Origin: Rufibacter tibetensis
Lineage (GTDB): Bacteria; Bacteroidota; Bacteroidia; Cytophagales; Hymenobacteraceae
Direction of reading: 5' to 3'
Length of the DNA: 64,000 bases
Assembly (NCBI RefSeq): GCF_001310085.1
Contig: NZ_CP012643.1
Coordinates: 4,532,001 to 4,596,000 of the forward strand
Both the position numbers and the translations under genes were made by a program. Positions 56,001 to 64,000 of the stretch are shown here, in pieces (within the stretch, counting starts at the first letter, position 1; every line of letters starts with the position of its first letter). The notes beneath the pieces were generated by a model. That model saw only the letters and a list, made by a program, of their open reading frames with translations. It was not told the origin of the DNA and ran no database searches.

Positions 56001-56131
56001 TTACTACCATATCCGAAGATAGCAGTATAAGGAGTTACCCTTTCGTTAGCAGTTGGCTGCTGAGAGAAAGCCGAAAAAGAACTTAAAAAGAGTGATAAGG
56101 CAATGAATGAGCGTAAAAAACCTAATTTCAT
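50060..56131 (-). CDS. T9SS-secreted multidomain carbohydrate-active protein (glycoside-hydrolase-like barrel, five CBM6-like modules, polysaccharide deacetylase-like domain)
   Basis: 2023 aa. Signal peptide 1-24. A TIM-barrel glycoside-hydrolase-like domain (about 30-480) of clan GH-A type has acid/base Glu172 (WEVYNEPDIG) and nucleophile candidate Glu327 (HYIVTETNIS). A possible Ig-like segment follows (about 520-605). CBM6-like modules lie at about 610-732, 834-964, 1065-1185, 1198-1328 and 1797-1922, with Ig/BACON-like domains at 735-825 and 968-1057. A NodB/CE4-like domain (about 1360-1630) shows FVSDDGHLSN and MNHTDSHGG, consistent with metal-binding Asp and His residues. A SwmB-like domain (about 1700-1794) and a type IX sorting domain (about 1940-2023, YPNPTPDKVQVQ) end the protein. 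It probably acts on an extracellular acetylated polysaccharide; the substrate is not readable. Confidence 0.87.
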   Translation of the reverse strand: MKLGFLRSFIALSLFLSSFSAFSQQPTANERVTPYTAIFGYGSNMGYYANGWNDRNLAGLVSKAGGNSIRPTLPETFVDTWGYNVRLSEFQYYANTLGMKEITCFIEGPTEAHRDKTTYPGAHTSSKVFANLYVPIWNADGTVNPNNYYANYVFKLVQTYGPYVKNWEVYNEPDIGNNNPTDWLTRAPLPGEMENIQAPFSHYIRMLRITWEVVKKYNPDDHVTPGGIGHSTYLDALLRYTDNPNGGTVTSEFPHKGGAYFDMVSYHVYPSFFLRVWDNSIGGFKYLRNSDYAAAQVINHKNGFEAVLQKYGYNGATYPKKHYIVTETNISRRTNDWRYGSDEMQRNFGIKAMVLAQKNEIKQIHIYGVGENVTAPGVNDLVSSNVEYGLMGLYENLTRDAPGVEKFTQLGSGIKTTSQLLLGFSYDAGQTAALNLPAGVEGGAFRKGTELVYVLWAKNPNDKTENYTQPYSFPSSLNISKLDRFEWDFGTTGAITQAAPTGLTLNTSPSFFKATTSSVTKQNQTITFAPIGAKTIEQSPTVTLEATASSGLTVAFNVTSGPATLSGNTLTLTGTGTVTVEATQSGNTTYNAAPAVTQSFEVTSSTQANSTRIEAERYTSMSGVQVENTSDVGGGQNVGYIDTNDWMNYSVSVSSAGTYNVSFRVATGNTGGRFEVRSASGAVLATVDVPQTGGWQAWQTVSAPVALAAGTQTLQLYVRGGGWNINWLEIGGTFTTAPTANVTPIITFPALANKMVGDADFTLNATSTNTTAPITFTSSNPSIVSVSNSTGIWKATVVGAGTANITALQAASSGYNAAENVTRSITVTQTSTSTAKSFPGLIQAEAYDGMFGMQKETTGDTGGGQNLGYVDDNDWVDYRVNAASAGTYTLNLRVASTSTTGIIEVRNSAAAVLGSVSVPNTGGWQTYTTLKTTVTLPAGEQTLRIYARKGAWNFNWFEGVSSSSSETQSQAVITFPALIERTVGNPSFELTATSTNTSTPISFTSANPGVVSVSNASGKWMATIVAAGTATITASQPAGSGYLAANNVSQQQVVNPASTTTSAKAFPGLIQAEAYDAMFGVQKETTGDAGGGQNVGYTDANDWMNYSVSVASAGTYTINLRVASPNNTGAIEVRNSAGTTLASVAVPNTGGWQTWQTVSVPVALTSGTQILQLYVKSGGWNINWFEGATSTNTTIVSTAKSFPGLIQAEAYDGMFGMQKETTGDTGGGQNLGYVDDNDWVDYRVNAASAGTYTLNLRVASTSTTGIIEVRNSAAAVLGSVSVPNTGGWQTYTTLKTTVTLPAGEQTLRIYARKGAWNFNWFEGVSSSSTSTSTTLAQAPSSTGSITVQVQFATTPTSASASFADMKYNKSLGFLFVSDDGHLSNYNLVYKVLNGGTAIDGKTYPKVTYTDGAGNSVGYKWSFAINGRGDETGNTVYTQYPQLIEMVKSGFDLMNHTDSHGGFHRYKEIKDLEKEIFQNTGYRTRTGVIPTADEGFVSAWMQEGYKFVGSTFGVAASRDGYDAFVNWNDRAIIQSMNTNHLLVSRFNMDGMWKADLGSADSWVDGMFAAAANGNKIMAHAFSHGPGGAGEVQYFKQFIDYVKNHPSNNDKVWIAGAQEFAEYFETKENVVKSEVLSGNTLTITLDLSKVSDRNKLRDMSLLVNSSASISGVTVTGADGFSYNLGTKLINIYEANENVSSPFIDPTPPQITSVKASGNKLTITYDKAVTQSGVAGYEVAGNSVTSMTGSGTTWTLSLQTNWVSGQKLTYRMHQGNAAGNGLKVTSYIEHPIDTENASVIGSSTRIEAERYTNMSGVQVENTSDVGGGQNLSYIDPNDWMNYSVNVSSSGTYTINLRVASPINTGAIEVRNSNGTVLGSVNVPNTGGWQNWQTVSVPVNLVSGTQTLQLYVRGGGWNFNWLEIGSGMTQVQSATSISSEEDAFAIKWNIYPNPTPDKVQVQIGKQITGEVSLELINAAGKVIKHSTLKKTSEEVTQTIPLEDLTNGMYFLRLRAKGFSEVKKIIKQ
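52148..52537 (-). repeat. CBM6 DNA copy A (near-identical to copy B)
   Basis: 390 bp encoding CBM6-like module 4. Compared by eye with 53240-53629 (offset 1092 bp), it differs at about two positions near its end. It is clearly GC-richer than the flanking modules. Confidence 0.9.
53240..53629 (-). repeat. CBM6 DNA copy B (near-identical to copy A)
   Basis: 390 bp encoding CBM6-like module 2. Direct repeat of copy A. The intervening 702 bp encode an Ig-like domain and the more diverged module 3. Confidence 0.9.
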
Positions 56132-56196
56132 TATTTAAAGTTGTAACCAATGATGAGATAGGACGTTTAAAGCAAGTTGCGGAAACGAATTCTGGA

Positions 56197-56204
56197 CAAA
56201 ACTA
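56197..56204 (-). promoter_or_regulatory. Candidate -7 box (TAGTTTTG) for the multidomain hydrolase gene
   Basis: Perfect TAnnTTTG on the minus strand, 66 bp before the ATG; no -33 TTG. Confidence 0.4.
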
Positions 56205-56951
56205 CTTCAATTAATTTTTAAATAAAATTTCTGTTAACACAATATTAATATTGTTAATTCTATATATAACTTATATTCGTATACTTAGCTTAGGCATCAT
56301 CCTAAAAAGTCCTATTTTTATATAATAGAAACAGCTTCTAAAACATTTAAACTCGCCTTTCAAAGTGGCTTGTACAATTCATATTTTATTTAGATTTATT
56401 TAAAAACAGCTTTAAATGAAAATATTTTTTTTATCGGTACTTTCTGATTGATAAGAGTTTATAAATTTTTATATCTGTCAAAAAATCCCTTTGCTGAAAA
56501 CAATTACCTCACTATTGCATTATTCCTTATTATACATAATGTAAGTAGCTGATTTTCAATGTAGTATGTACATGATATGTAAATACATTACTTTGTATAC
56601 ACTCGTTAATAATAGAAATCAATACTTATTGATTATTTATTTTTAATTAGCCATTATCATTAGATTAGAGGATGACCTTGTGGCATAAAGTTTCTGGTTC
56701 CTTTTTTAAATCAGGGCAGGAAACGACTTAGAATTTTAGCCTATTAAATAAAATTTAACCCTAATTTACTCTGATAGCGAGCATACCTTGTCCTATGCTG
56801 CTCCTGGTTTTACAAGAAGCATGTAGATATTATAAGTACCTACTTCTACATTGCTGTAAATAAAAGGCAGAGTGTTGAAACATTATATAGATAAAGGCTA
56901 AAGGAGAAATAGTTGATAAGAACATAGCTTATGTCTACCATAAAGCACAAA

Positions 56952-56979
56952 AAAAAGCCTAGCTTATGCTAGGCTTTTC
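56952..56979 (-). terminator. Terminator of the thrS-infC-rpmI-rplT operon
   Basis: AAAAGCCTAGC / GCTAGGCTTTT with TTAT loop; on the minus strand followed by a run of Ts. Confidence 0.85.
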
Positions 56980-57000
56980 AAATGGTATGAGCAGGAAAGC

Positions 57001-57345
57001 TTATCTTACTTTCTCAACAATTCCGGTGAAAGCTTCTGGATGGTTCAAGGCTAAATCAGCTAAAACCTTACGGTTTAGGTTGATGTTGGCTTTTTTCAAA
57101 CCTCCCATTAACTGAGAATAAGACAGACCGTTAATACGGGCTGCAGCATTGATACGCTGAATCCAAAGAGAACGGAAGTCTCTTTTCTTCACCTTTCTGT
57201 CACGGTAGGCATATAATAGACCTTTTTCAACCGCGTTTTTGGCTACTGTCCAAACGTTTTTTCTACGACCAAAGTAACCTTTGGCCATTTTCATTATTCT
57301 TTTTCTCTTGTGGCGGGCCGCCACGGTGTTTACCGATCTAGGCAT
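57001..57345 (-). CDS. rplT: 50S ribosomal protein L20
   Basis: 114 aa; family length about 117. [29 protein letters not shown] (as [14 protein letters not shown] and [11 protein letters not shown]) and [19 protein letters not shown]-like residues are the L20 hallmarks. It binds 23S rRNA early in 50S assembly. It is last in thrS-infC-rpmI-rplT, the conserved order, and ends at a strong terminator. Confidence 0.97.
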   Translation of the reverse strand: MPRSVNTVAARHKRKRIMKMAKGYFGRRKNVWTVAKNAVEKGLLYAYRDRKVKKRDFRSLWIQRINAAARINGLSYSQLMGGLKKANINLNRKVLADLALNHPEAFTGIVEKVR

Positions 57346-57427
57346 TTCTACTTTTTTTTGGGGCTGGTGATTTCGGTTTAATGCTTAGTTACCAGTTCCC
57401 GTTGAAACAATTGGTTAATTGAATGGG

Positions 57428-57622
57428 TTAAGACGCAAGCATTCTTAACACGTTGGCTTGATCAGCTTCGCTTACCAGTCCGGTGTGAGTAAGATTTCTC
57501 TTCTGCTTGGTGGTCTTTTTGGTCAGGATGTGGCTTTTGAAAGCATGTTTACGCTTTACTTTGCCAGTACCTGTCAGGGTGAATCGCTTCTTAGCCCCTG
57601 ATTTGCTTTTCATCTTTGGCAT
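57428..57622 (-). CDS. rpmI: 50S ribosomal protein L35
   Basis: 64 aa. [20 protein letters not shown] and [20 protein letters not shown] are typical of L35. It lies between infC (24-nt gap) and rplT (82-nt gap). Confidence 0.97.
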   Translation of the reverse strand: MPKMKSKSGAKKRFTLTGTGKVKRKHAFKSHILTKKTTKQKRNLTHTGLVSEADQANVLRMLAS

Positions 57623-57646
57623 TTGGGTGTATATAAAAGTGTACTG

Positions 57647-58201
57647 TTATTTTTTCACCTTTGGTCCCAGGAAAAGAAACATCCGTTTCCCCTCTAGCTT
57701 TGGCAACTGCTCTACTTTCGCCACGTCTTCCAACGCTTGGGCAAACTTAAGCAAAAGTAACTCACCACGCTCTTTGAAGACAATTGTTCGGCCAACAAAG
57801 TGCACATAAGCCTTCACTTTTGCACCTTCACCCAGGAACTGGCGGGCATGCTTCAGCTTGAACTCGAAATCGTGGTCATCGGTGTTAGGACCGAACCTGA
57901 TTTCTTTCATCACCACTTTCGTGGTTTTAGCCTTCATTTCCCGCTGCTTCTTCTTTTGCTCGTATTTGAATTTTGAATAATCAATAATACGGCAAACGGG
58001 CGGATCTGCCTTGGGCGATATCTCTACCAAGTCCAGGTTCTGCTCTGTGGCAAGACGGCGGGCTTGGTCTATGCTGTATACACCTGGCTCCACGTTCTCA
58101 CCTACCACCCGCACGTCGCGGACGCCGGTGATGCGCTGATTGATACGATAAGGTTCTTCGACCTTGCCACGTGGCACGTAGCGTCTGTTATTCGTAGAAA
58201 T
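57647..58201 (-). CDS. infC: Translation initiation factor IF-3, predicted AUU start
   Basis: 184 aa if started at ATT 58201-58199. That codon is preceded, with a 7-nt spacer, by a perfect AGGAGG (58214-58209), which is rare in this window. The frame runs ATT-TCT-ACG-AAT-AAC-AGA-CGC-TAC into a GTG at 58177, the only conventional start, which has no ribosome-binding site. The N-terminal extension [20 protein letters not shown] fits IF-3 N-terminal domains. IF-3 domains: N about 15-85 ([25 protein letters not shown]), C about 95-184 ([17 protein letters not shown]). In E. coli, AUU start of infC is used for autoregulation by IF-3. Confidence 0.93.
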   Translation of the reverse strand: MSTNNRRYVPRGKVEEPYRINQRITGVRDVRVVGENVEPGVYSIDQARRLATEQNLDLVEISPKADPPVCRIIDYSKFKYEQKKKQREMKAKTTKVVMKEIRFGPNTDDHDFEFKLKHARQFLGEGAKVKAYVHFVGRTIVFKERGELLLLKFAQALEDVAKVEQLPKLEGKRMFLFLGPKVKK

Positions 58202-58208
58202 AGTTGTA

Positions 58209-58214
58209 CCTCCT
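58209..58214 (-). promoter_or_regulatory. Strong Shine-Dalgarno site of infC
   Basis: AGGAGG 7 nt before the ATT start, on the minus strand. It decides the start codon. Confidence 0.8.
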
Positions 58215-58289
58215 AAAGTTTAAGATTTCACAATCAGGGTGCGAATATCGCCTTTTTCCCTGTAAATTAAAAGTATATTTCTAATATTT

Positions 58290-60227
58290 TCAAGTAAGCA
58301 GTTCAGAAAGTACTGCCCGGAAGTTGTCTACGAAGGCATCTACGCGCAACGTACCCATGTCTCCCAAGCCGTGTTTACGTACAGAAACAATTTGGTTTTC
58401 CTGTTCTTTCTCCCCTACAATGATCATGTAAGGCACTTTACTTACTTCTGCATCCCGGATTTTACGGCCAATTTTTTCATCACGGGTATCAATGTACCCT
58501 CTAATGTCCTGCTCGGCTAATTGTTCATTTACCTGATGCGCGTACTCATGATATTTTTCTGAGATAGGCAGAATGGCCACCTGGTCTGGGCTGAGCCATA
58601 GCGGGAAGTTACCACCACAGTGTTCAATGAGCACCGCCACAAAGCGCTCCAAAGAACCAAATGGTGCCCGGTGAATCATCACCGGCCGATGTTTCTCATT
58701 ATCGGCACCAATGTATTCAAGGTCAAAACGCTCGGGCAGGTTGTAATCAACCTGAATAGTTCCTAACTGCCACTTACGGCCTAAAGCGTCTTTCACCATG
58801 AAGTCCAGTTTAGGACCATAGAAGGCGGCTTCTCCCAGCTCCGTTACGGTAGGCAGGCCTTTCTCAGTAGCAGCCTCAATAATAGCGCGTTCTGCTTTCT
58901 CCCATAGCTCATCGGAACCAATGTACTTGGTTTTGTTTTCAGGATCACGCAAAGAGATTTGGGCAGTATAGTTGTCAAAGCCCAATGCCTTGAATACGTA
59001 CAACACCAGGTCAATTACTTTAGTGAACTCTTGTTTTACCTGATCTGGGCGGCAGAAGATGTGTGCATCATCCTGCGTAAAGCCACGAACACGGGTCAAG
59101 CCATGCAACTCACCACTTTGTTCATAGCGGTAAACCGTTCCGAACTCTGCCAATCGTACCGGCAACTCTTTGTAAGACCTTGGACGTGTCTTATAGATTT
59201 CGCAGTGATGCGGGCAGTTCATAGGTTTCAGGAAGAACTCCTCATTTTCATTCGGGGTTCTGATTGGCTGAAACGAGTCAGCTCCATACTTTTCGTAGTG
59301 CCCTGAGGTCACGTACAATTCCTTAGAGCCAATGTGCGGAGTGACTACCGGTTGGTACCCGGCTTTCATCTGCGCTTTTCGCATGAATTGTTCTAAACGC
59401 TCCCGAAGCAGGGTGCCTTTTGGTAACCAGAGCGGTAAGCCCATACCTACCTTTTCGGAGAAGGCAAAAAGCTCCATTTCCTTGCCCAGCTTGCGGTGGT
59501 CACGGCGTTTGGCTTCCTCCAAGCGCTCCAAGTACTCAGTGAGATCTTTTTGCTTAGGGAAAGTGATAGCGTACACTCGGGTTAACTGCTTGCTCTTTTC
59601 GTCTCCGCGCCAATAAGCACCAGCTACGTTCATGAGTTTGGCAGCCTTGATAAAACCTGTGTTGGGGATGTGTGGTCCGCGGCAAAGGTCTGTGAAGTTT
59701 CCTTGGGTGTAGAACGTGATAGAACCATCTTCCAGGTTCTGAAGCAAATCTAATTTATAAGGATCGTTTTTCTCCGTGAAGTAAGCAATTGCATCGGCTT
59801 TGCTTACGGGCTGGCGAACGAACTCGCTTTTCTGACGGGCAAGTTCCAGCATTTTCTGCTCTATGGCCGAAAAGTCTTCCTGAGATAGGGTTTTACCTTC
59901 GCCTAAGTCTATGTCATAATAGAAGCCGTTTTCAATGGCTGGACCAATCCCTAGCTTCACCCCCGGGTAAAGAGCTTCCAACGCCTCAGCCATTAAGTGG
60001 GCAGACGAGTGCCAGTAGGTTGCTTTTCCTTCATCATCGTTCCAGGTCAGTAACTGGATAGATGCATCCTGTGGGATAGGTCGAGTTAAATCCCAAACCT
60101 GGCCGTTTACTTTCACAGCTAACACGTTGCGTGCTAAACCTTCACTAATAGAGGCGGCAATTTCAATGCCGGTTACACCTTCCTGGTACTCACGGACCGA
60201 ACCGTCTGGTAAGGTAATGTTGATCAT
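58290..60227 (-). CDS. thrS: Threonyl-tRNA synthetase
   Basis: 645 aa. TGS domain (1-62), editing domain with [11 protein letters not shown] and its Cys/His partners (about 70-220), class II catalytic core with motif 2 ([20 protein letters not shown]) and zinc-type Cys/His ([12 protein letters not shown]), and the anticodon-binding domain (about 530-645, [14 protein letters not shown]). It is first gene in the thrS-infC-rpmI-rplT operon, 88 bp before infC. No Thr-rich leader peptide was seen upstream. Confidence 0.97.
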   Translation of the reverse strand: MINITLPDGSVREYQEGVTGIEIAASISEGLARNVLAVKVNGQVWDLTRPIPQDASIQLLTWNDDEGKATYWHSSAHLMAEALEALYPGVKLGIGPAIENGFYYDIDLGEGKTLSQEDFSAIEQKMLELARQKSEFVRQPVSKADAIAYFTEKNDPYKLDLLQNLEDGSITFYTQGNFTDLCRGPHIPNTGFIKAAKLMNVAGAYWRGDEKSKQLTRVYAITFPKQKDLTEYLERLEEAKRRDHRKLGKEMELFAFSEKVGMGLPLWLPKGTLLRERLEQFMRKAQMKAGYQPVVTPHIGSKELYVTSGHYEKYGADSFQPIRTPNENEEFFLKPMNCPHHCEIYKTRPRSYKELPVRLAEFGTVYRYEQSGELHGLTRVRGFTQDDAHIFCRPDQVKQEFTKVIDLVLYVFKALGFDNYTAQISLRDPENKTKYIGSDELWEKAERAIIEAATEKGLPTVTELGEAAFYGPKLDFMVKDALGRKWQLGTIQVDYNLPERFDLEYIGADNEKHRPVMIHRAPFGSLERFVAVLIEHCGGNFPLWLSPDQVAILPISEKYHEYAHQVNEQLAEQDIRGYIDTRDEKIGRKIRDAEVSKVPYMIIVGEKEQENQIVSVRKHGLGDMGTLRVDAFVDNFRAVLSELLT

Positions 60228-60276
60228 ATTGAAAGTAATAAAACTTCTTTGTTTTGGCTTGTTTTTGGCAAAATAG

Positions 60277-61347
60277 CTAAAAAACAGATATAGTGCTCAA
60301 AGTATCTACAATTGGGCGCTTTGGAACCTGCCTTCTGGTTCGTTGCAAAGCTACACTATACCTCCGGTTCTGTGGATATTTTCTGGTTAAAAAAACATAA
60401 TGAAGTCTGGCAGCATCTTTTTGCCCGGTCCACTCAAGGCAAGAAGCCAGAACCCAACGGTTGTGCTCCGTTAACTTTAGACCCAATTCCTGTGCTTTGA
60501 GCAACAGTGGTAGTGCGGTGCTGTACTGCCTTTTCTTGTACCAGGCTTCTCCCAACCCGGCATACCCCTCCGGCTGATTCGGTTGTAAGTTTACAGACCT
60601 GGAGAAACAGGCTAAAGCAGTGTCAGACAAGTTCCGGTTTAGGAAGATGGTCCCCAGTTGCTGCCACCAAAACGCATCTTTCGGCTGCTTTCTAACTCCG
60701 TGGTTAACCAAGGGATACGCCACATCATATAACCTTCTGGCAGTATAGATGGCACTTAGTTCTCGGTAAGCAGGAAGAGAAACTGAATCACTTACCAGGG
60801 CTCTTTGTAAGTTGTACAAAGCACGCGTGGTGTCACCGGTTCCGGTTTGTGCCTTCGCCATTAAGACGTAGTACTTTGCTTCTCCGGGGTTTAATTTAAT
60901 GGCTTTGTTGCCATGGTTTAGCGCTCTTTTGTATTGTTTTAAACCTACGTACGTCTCTGCTAAAATAGCCTCAGATTCTGGAGTGTAGAAGCTGAAGGCA
61001 TTTGCTTGCATCATCATCTTCATGGCGTCCTGGTATTGGCTGCGGCTCACCATGACTTTTGCCTTCCAGAAATAAGCCTCTCCTAAAGATGGATCTAAAA
61101 CCGTGGCAGTGGTAAGGTCTTTTAAAGCTGGTTCAGGCTTTTCCTGGGCTAGGTAGAGCTTGGCCCGCTTCACATACCATTCTGGCTGGGGGTTACGCTG
61201 CTCCAGCGCCCGGCTTATTTCTTTAATATGCGTGGGAACACTGCTATCCACCTTCTGTGGGTTGAACATTCTTTCTTCAGCATTTTTCTGAGAGCAGGCT
61301 GTGAAGAATGCTGCGCCTAGCCACAAAATCAAAGAAGAATAACGCAT
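60277..61347 (-). CDS. TPR-repeat lipoprotein
   Basis: 356 aa from the ATG at 61347. Lipoprotein signal with Cys18 ([14 protein letters not shown]). At least seven TPR units follow, for example [20 protein letters not shown] and [20 protein letters not shown]. Likely a periplasm-facing or outer-membrane lipoprotein acting as a protein-protein scaffold; partners unknown. It lies just upstream of thrS (49-bp gap). Confidence 0.82.
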   Translation of the reverse strand: MRYSSLILWLGAAFFTACSQKNAEERMFNPQKVDSSVPTHIKEISRALEQRNPQPEWYVKRAKLYLAQEKPEPALKDLTTATVLDPSLGEAYFWKAKVMVSRSQYQDAMKMMMQANAFSFYTPESEAILAETYVGLKQYKRALNHGNKAIKLNPGEAKYYVLMAKAQTGTGDTTRALYNLQRALVSDSVSLPAYRELSAIYTARRLYDVAYPLVNHGVRKQPKDAFWWQQLGTIFLNRNLSDTALACFSRSVNLQPNQPEGYAGLGEAWYKKRQYSTALPLLLKAQELGLKLTEHNRWVLASCLEWTGQKDAARLHYVFLTRKYPQNRRYSVALQRTRRQVPKRPIVDTLSTISVF

Positions 61348-61448
61348 GCTTGAAATAAACTGCCGTAGATGATGAGAAAGCGAAGGTACCATTTCCCGAT
61401 TAGTTCTCCTGTTCTTTGGCTTCGTTTTTCAAAAACAGCATTGAAATT

Positions 61449-63923
61449 CTATGGGTTTACCGACACTGACAGACGAACTCCCCACAAGGGTGAATCAAGC
61501 TCTTTATAAGTAAGCCTGTGCACCAAATCTACCCTCAGCAATTGAAATATATTTTTAAAGCCCACATTCACTTCAGCATAAGGAGTTTTACCCAAGCTAC
61601 GGAAGTTCCTGCTTTGCTCAGGACCTACGGTTTGAGTTGGTTTGTTTTTGTCAGACAAGCGACCGTATAATACGGCACCTCCAGCCACCAGCAACATTTT
61701 GGTTTTCTTTAGCAAGGGCAACCGGTTGGTGATAGAAAAAGCACCTTCAAAATGGTGATCATACCGTAGTGACACATATTCATCAGTTGCAAAAGAGAAG
61801 AACGGCATCAGGTTGTACCCGTGCAAAATAAAGAAGGGGGTCTCGTTCCCAATGGGTACTTGCAGCATAGGCAGCGGAACTTTAGAGAAAGTTTTGCCTG
61901 CTTTCAGGTAATAGCGTCCATACCCAAAGATGCCTGCCCGCACCCGCTGTTCCACAGACAAGGCTACTTCCTGGTAGTTTAAATCTGAATTCATTACCCC
62001 TCTAATCCCAGCGGAAACATCTAATCCAAATATTGGGGCATTAGAGTTGGAGATTGGAATCTTCTCGTAGTGCCGGATCAGCATTTTCAAGTCTGGGGAG
62101 TAACGCAAGCTAAGAGAAACATCTGTGGTACTGAATACCCCAAATGGAGAGCCATCTTTCTCACCGCCCATTAGTTTGGTGTCAAATTCTGGACGGTAAT
62201 TGGTATGCCGGAAAGTAACTCGCTGCCGAAAACCAGGAAGCCATTCCCGCTCGGCCCACATTTGCATTCGTTCTTGCTGGTAAGGAAAATTCATCTTCCC
62301 CCACCTGAAAGCTGAGAAAAACAAGCTATTGAGTTGCGAATTGTTTAGGTCAAGAGAAGCGGGTCCTACATCATTCAAGTAGCTTACCCCCCACTCTGTC
62401 CATTGCTGACGATTGGCTATGTACCTGATGTTAAGCAGGCTTTTAAAAGATTCATCTCTGGTTCCGTACCCAAGGTACCCATTTAAGATCCAGTTTGGGT
62501 GAAAGGCCTCTGTGGTTCTACCTCCAAATTGAATTCTGTGACCTTCCAGCTTATTAAACACGTAGGTGCCAAATACAGGTCCCCATTCTAATTTATCGTT
62601 CAGAGGCATATGCCCTTCCACCACAATCCTGATAAGCTTGACCGTACTCTGGATTTCAGGGAGTTTGTTGATCTGAGCTATGGCCTGCACGCGCTTGAGT
62701 TCTTCAGGGGAAAATGCCTGTGGCCGGACTGCTTGCCAGTAATCCTCTTTGTACTTTAACGCAGAGTCACTGATTTGGTGGGTCATGTCGAAGAACTCCT
62801 CCGGCTTTGGCTGACCTACCACCAGGTCGGTGTAGGTAGTCACAGATTCTACAAACAATCGCACATCAGTTCCGGGTAACCCAGTAATCTGAAACTGGCG
62901 CTTGCTGGAAACAGGCAGCAACGACGGGTTCTTTTCATCCCACGCTTGAACAATGTGCAGACCTGTTACAAAATTAAGGGCCACACCTTTGTTTAGCCTG
63001 ATGTCTATCCGGCGGAGGGAGAAAGAGCCATCAGCAATCCACATAGTGCCCTCAAATGTGAGATCCTGGGAACGCTTCGGGAGAATCTTGAGCCGGTACA
63101 CTTTGCCACTGGAGGTTTCTACGCTGTCCTCCAAGTCATAATCATAATAGCTGGCCCACTGGTTGGCAATAGGACTTACAAAGTCCTTGTCAAACATGCG
63201 CATCCAATTCTGGTTCAAAGAGAAGTGTTCTGCCTGTGCGTTCAGCAGTTGGGCTATCTGGCCTTCACGCTCTACGCCCACTCCTACCACCTTGCTGGCT
63301 TTTAAAATCTCTTTCGATTTACGAGGTTCCCGGCTATAATAAGTTTCCTTAATCGTTTCTGATTGAAAGATGGGCAAAGAAGCTGTTCGGGAGGGATTAT
63401 CACTAATAGTGAGGCTGTCCAGGTAAGGGGCATATCTTTTAGAGAAACCTTTCTTTTTATCTTTCGCTTCCCGCTCTAAGATGCTTCCCTTCATTAAGGT
63501 GTAGGTTCCAAACTGGATAGCTGCCTGGTTCTCGGGCAGGTAGTTCAGTTTGTTTTTAGCGGCTGCCCGAACAATACGATGGGCAGGGTTCTCCCTGGGT
63601 CGCACCACCACCTCTTGCAGGGTATAGCTCTGCCGCACCATGGCAATGTCTGGCTTCGCCTGAAGATCTTTGATGGACTTTATGATAGGCTTATACCCAA
63701 GAAGGGTAAACGTAACTGTATCAGTGGGCGAATACTTGCGGAGGATGTACTGCCCGGATTCATCTGTGAAGGCGGGCACCTTAGCAGAATTCAGGTGTAC
63801 TGTGACATAATCAAGCGCCTTATGGTTCTCTGAATCATGAACTCGCCCCACTAAAGGGGTAGTCTGGGCATGCGCTGCCAATGCACACATCATTAAGAGA
63901 ATATAAGTTAGCGCCTTTCTCAC
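61449..63923 (-). CDS. DUF5686 outer-membrane protein with CarboxypepD-regulatory-like N-terminus
   Basis: 824 aa. Signal peptide 1-19 (LLMMCALAAHAQ), CarboxypepD_reg-like domain (about 22-105, LVGRVHDSENHKALDYVTVH), middle of beta-rich sequence (LRRIDIRLNKGVALNFV) and a C-terminal half with amphipathic strands ending in WGVRLSVSVNP, as expected for a barrel. DUF5686 proteins are Bacteroidota-specific outer-membrane proteins of unknown function. It is transcribed on the minus strand; 101 bp separate it from the TPR lipoprotein gene, so a shared transcript is possible. Confidence 0.85.
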   Translation of the reverse strand: MRKALTYILLMMCALAAHAQTTPLVGRVHDSENHKALDYVTVHLNSAKVPAFTDESGQYILRKYSPTDTVTFTLLGYKPIIKSIKDLQAKPDIAMVRQSYTLQEVVVRPRENPAHRIVRAAAKNKLNYLPENQAAIQFGTYTLMKGSILEREAKDKKKGFSKRYAPYLDSLTISDNPSRTASLPIFQSETIKETYYSREPRKSKEILKASKVVGVGVEREGQIAQLLNAQAEHFSLNQNWMRMFDKDFVSPIANQWASYYDYDLEDSVETSSGKVYRLKILPKRSQDLTFEGTMWIADGSFSLRRIDIRLNKGVALNFVTGLHIVQAWDEKNPSLLPVSSKRQFQITGLPGTDVRLFVESVTTYTDLVVGQPKPEEFFDMTHQISDSALKYKEDYWQAVRPQAFSPEELKRVQAIAQINKLPEIQSTVKLIRIVVEGHMPLNDKLEWGPVFGTYVFNKLEGHRIQFGGRTTEAFHPNWILNGYLGYGTRDESFKSLLNIRYIANRQQWTEWGVSYLNDVGPASLDLNNSQLNSLFFSAFRWGKMNFPYQQERMQMWAEREWLPGFRQRVTFRHTNYRPEFDTKLMGGEKDGSPFGVFSTTDVSLSLRYSPDLKMLIRHYEKIPISNSNAPIFGLDVSAGIRGVMNSDLNYQEVALSVEQRVRAGIFGYGRYYLKAGKTFSKVPLPMLQVPIGNETPFFILHGYNLMPFFSFATDEYVSLRYDHHFEGAFSITNRLPLLKKTKMLLVAGGAVLYGRLSDKNKPTQTVGPEQSRNFRSLGKTPYAEVNVGFKNIFQLLRVDLVHRLTYKELDSPLWGVRLSVSVNP

Positions 63924-64000
63924 ATGTTAAACATTGGTTTTCTAATTTAGAAAATATGCAGCAAATTATATTTGTGTTTTGCTATTTTAATTTAGCATGA

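Larger units (their letters stand above)
56132..57000. other. AT-rich region upstream of the multidomain hydrolase gene
   Basis: About 870 bp with no supported gene. It holds a candidate promoter (56197-56204), a 16-bp palindrome ACAATATTAATATTGT (56239-56254) that could be an operator, and the rplT terminator at its far end. The long leader side may carry regulation of the secreted protein. Confidence 0.5.

Noticed and set aside
56239-56254. 16-bp palindrome as a mobile-element end or origin
   Set aside because: It is an AT-only short palindrome without partner repeats or DnaA boxes; at most a possible operator.
58175-58177. GTG at 58177 as the infC start
   Set aside because: It has no ribosome-binding site, whereas the ATT eight codons earlier has a perfect AGGAGG at ideal distance and keeps the frame.
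60228-60276. Possible threonine leader peptide before thrS
   Set aside because: The 49-bp gap contains no Thr-rich frame and no attenuator hairpin; only near-promoter sequences were seen.
1-64000. CRISPR array, prophage or insertion sequence
   Set aside because: I saw no regularly spaced direct repeats with unique spacers, no transposase, integrase or phage structural genes anywhere in the window.

Overview
The window is a bacterial chromosome segment from the phylum Bacteroidota, most likely order Cytophagales and probably family Hymenobacteraceae (Rufibacter/Pontibacter-like; the genus is a guess). Evidence for this: two large secreted proteins carry type IX secretion C-terminal sorting domains, one with SprB-type repeats; several genes encode CarboxypepD-regulatory-like N-termini (a TonB-dependent receptor and a DUF5686 protein); the primary sigma factor is short and lacks region 1.1; a bacillithiol deacetylase and an Hc1-like mini-histone are present; and many promoters fit the Bacteroidota pattern TTG-N19-TAnnTTTG. 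Start codons mostly lack Shine-Dalgarno sites; infC is a striking exception. Most of the DNA is core chromosome. No prophage, CRISPR array or insertion sequence was found.

Layout. 1-3099 (minus): three overlapping genes encoding a GCS2-type carboxylate-amine ligase (cut by the window edge), a RimK-like ATP-grasp ligase and a C39/papain-like peptidase, a predicted peptide or amide-bond-forming system of unknown product. 3350-5196 (plus): a LytTR response regulator and an alpha/beta hydrolase. 5230-12762 (minus): a complete histidine operon hisG-D-C-B-H-A-F-IE, preceded by a 29-codon histidine-rich leader peptide that I read from the sequence, and interrupted between hisA and hisF by a REPIN-like inverted repeat. 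12961-20009: a DUF2911 protein, a TonB-dependent receptor coupled to rpe, a lipoprotein, mnmA and a degenerate TrpF-like protein. 20157-30014 (minus): a tight eight-gene operon encoding a large TPR protein, an outer-membrane barrel, an HU-like/SPOR membrane protein, ExbB, ExbD, TonB, FolC and TrmB. 30236-45477: housekeeping genes (holA, tyrS, an Hc1-like protein, an alpha-oxoamine synthase, accC, bshB1, an M23 peptidase, trxB, rpoD, pnp, rpsO, an LptF/G permease, a START-like protein and tRNA-Met), with a candidate structured RNA between rpoD and trxB.

45541-57000 is the most accessory-looking part. Two gene-poor AT-rich stretches flank two large T9SS-secreted proteins: a SprB-repeat protein (974 aa) and a 2023-aa protein that combines a glycoside-hydrolase-like barrel, a polysaccharide-deacetylase-like domain and five CBM6-like modules. 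Two of these modules are encoded by virtually identical, visibly GC-richer 390-bp DNA copies. 57001-60227 is the thrS-infC-rpmI-rplT operon, where infC appears to start with ATT behind a strong Shine-Dalgarno site. The window ends with a TPR lipoprotein and a DUF5686 outer-membrane protein.

The items I would look at first are the GCS2/RimK-like/C39 cassette, the HU-like/SPOR protein inside a TonB-ExbBD operon, the his leader, the AUU-initiated infC, the rod-like RNA candidate and the CBM6 DNA duplication.
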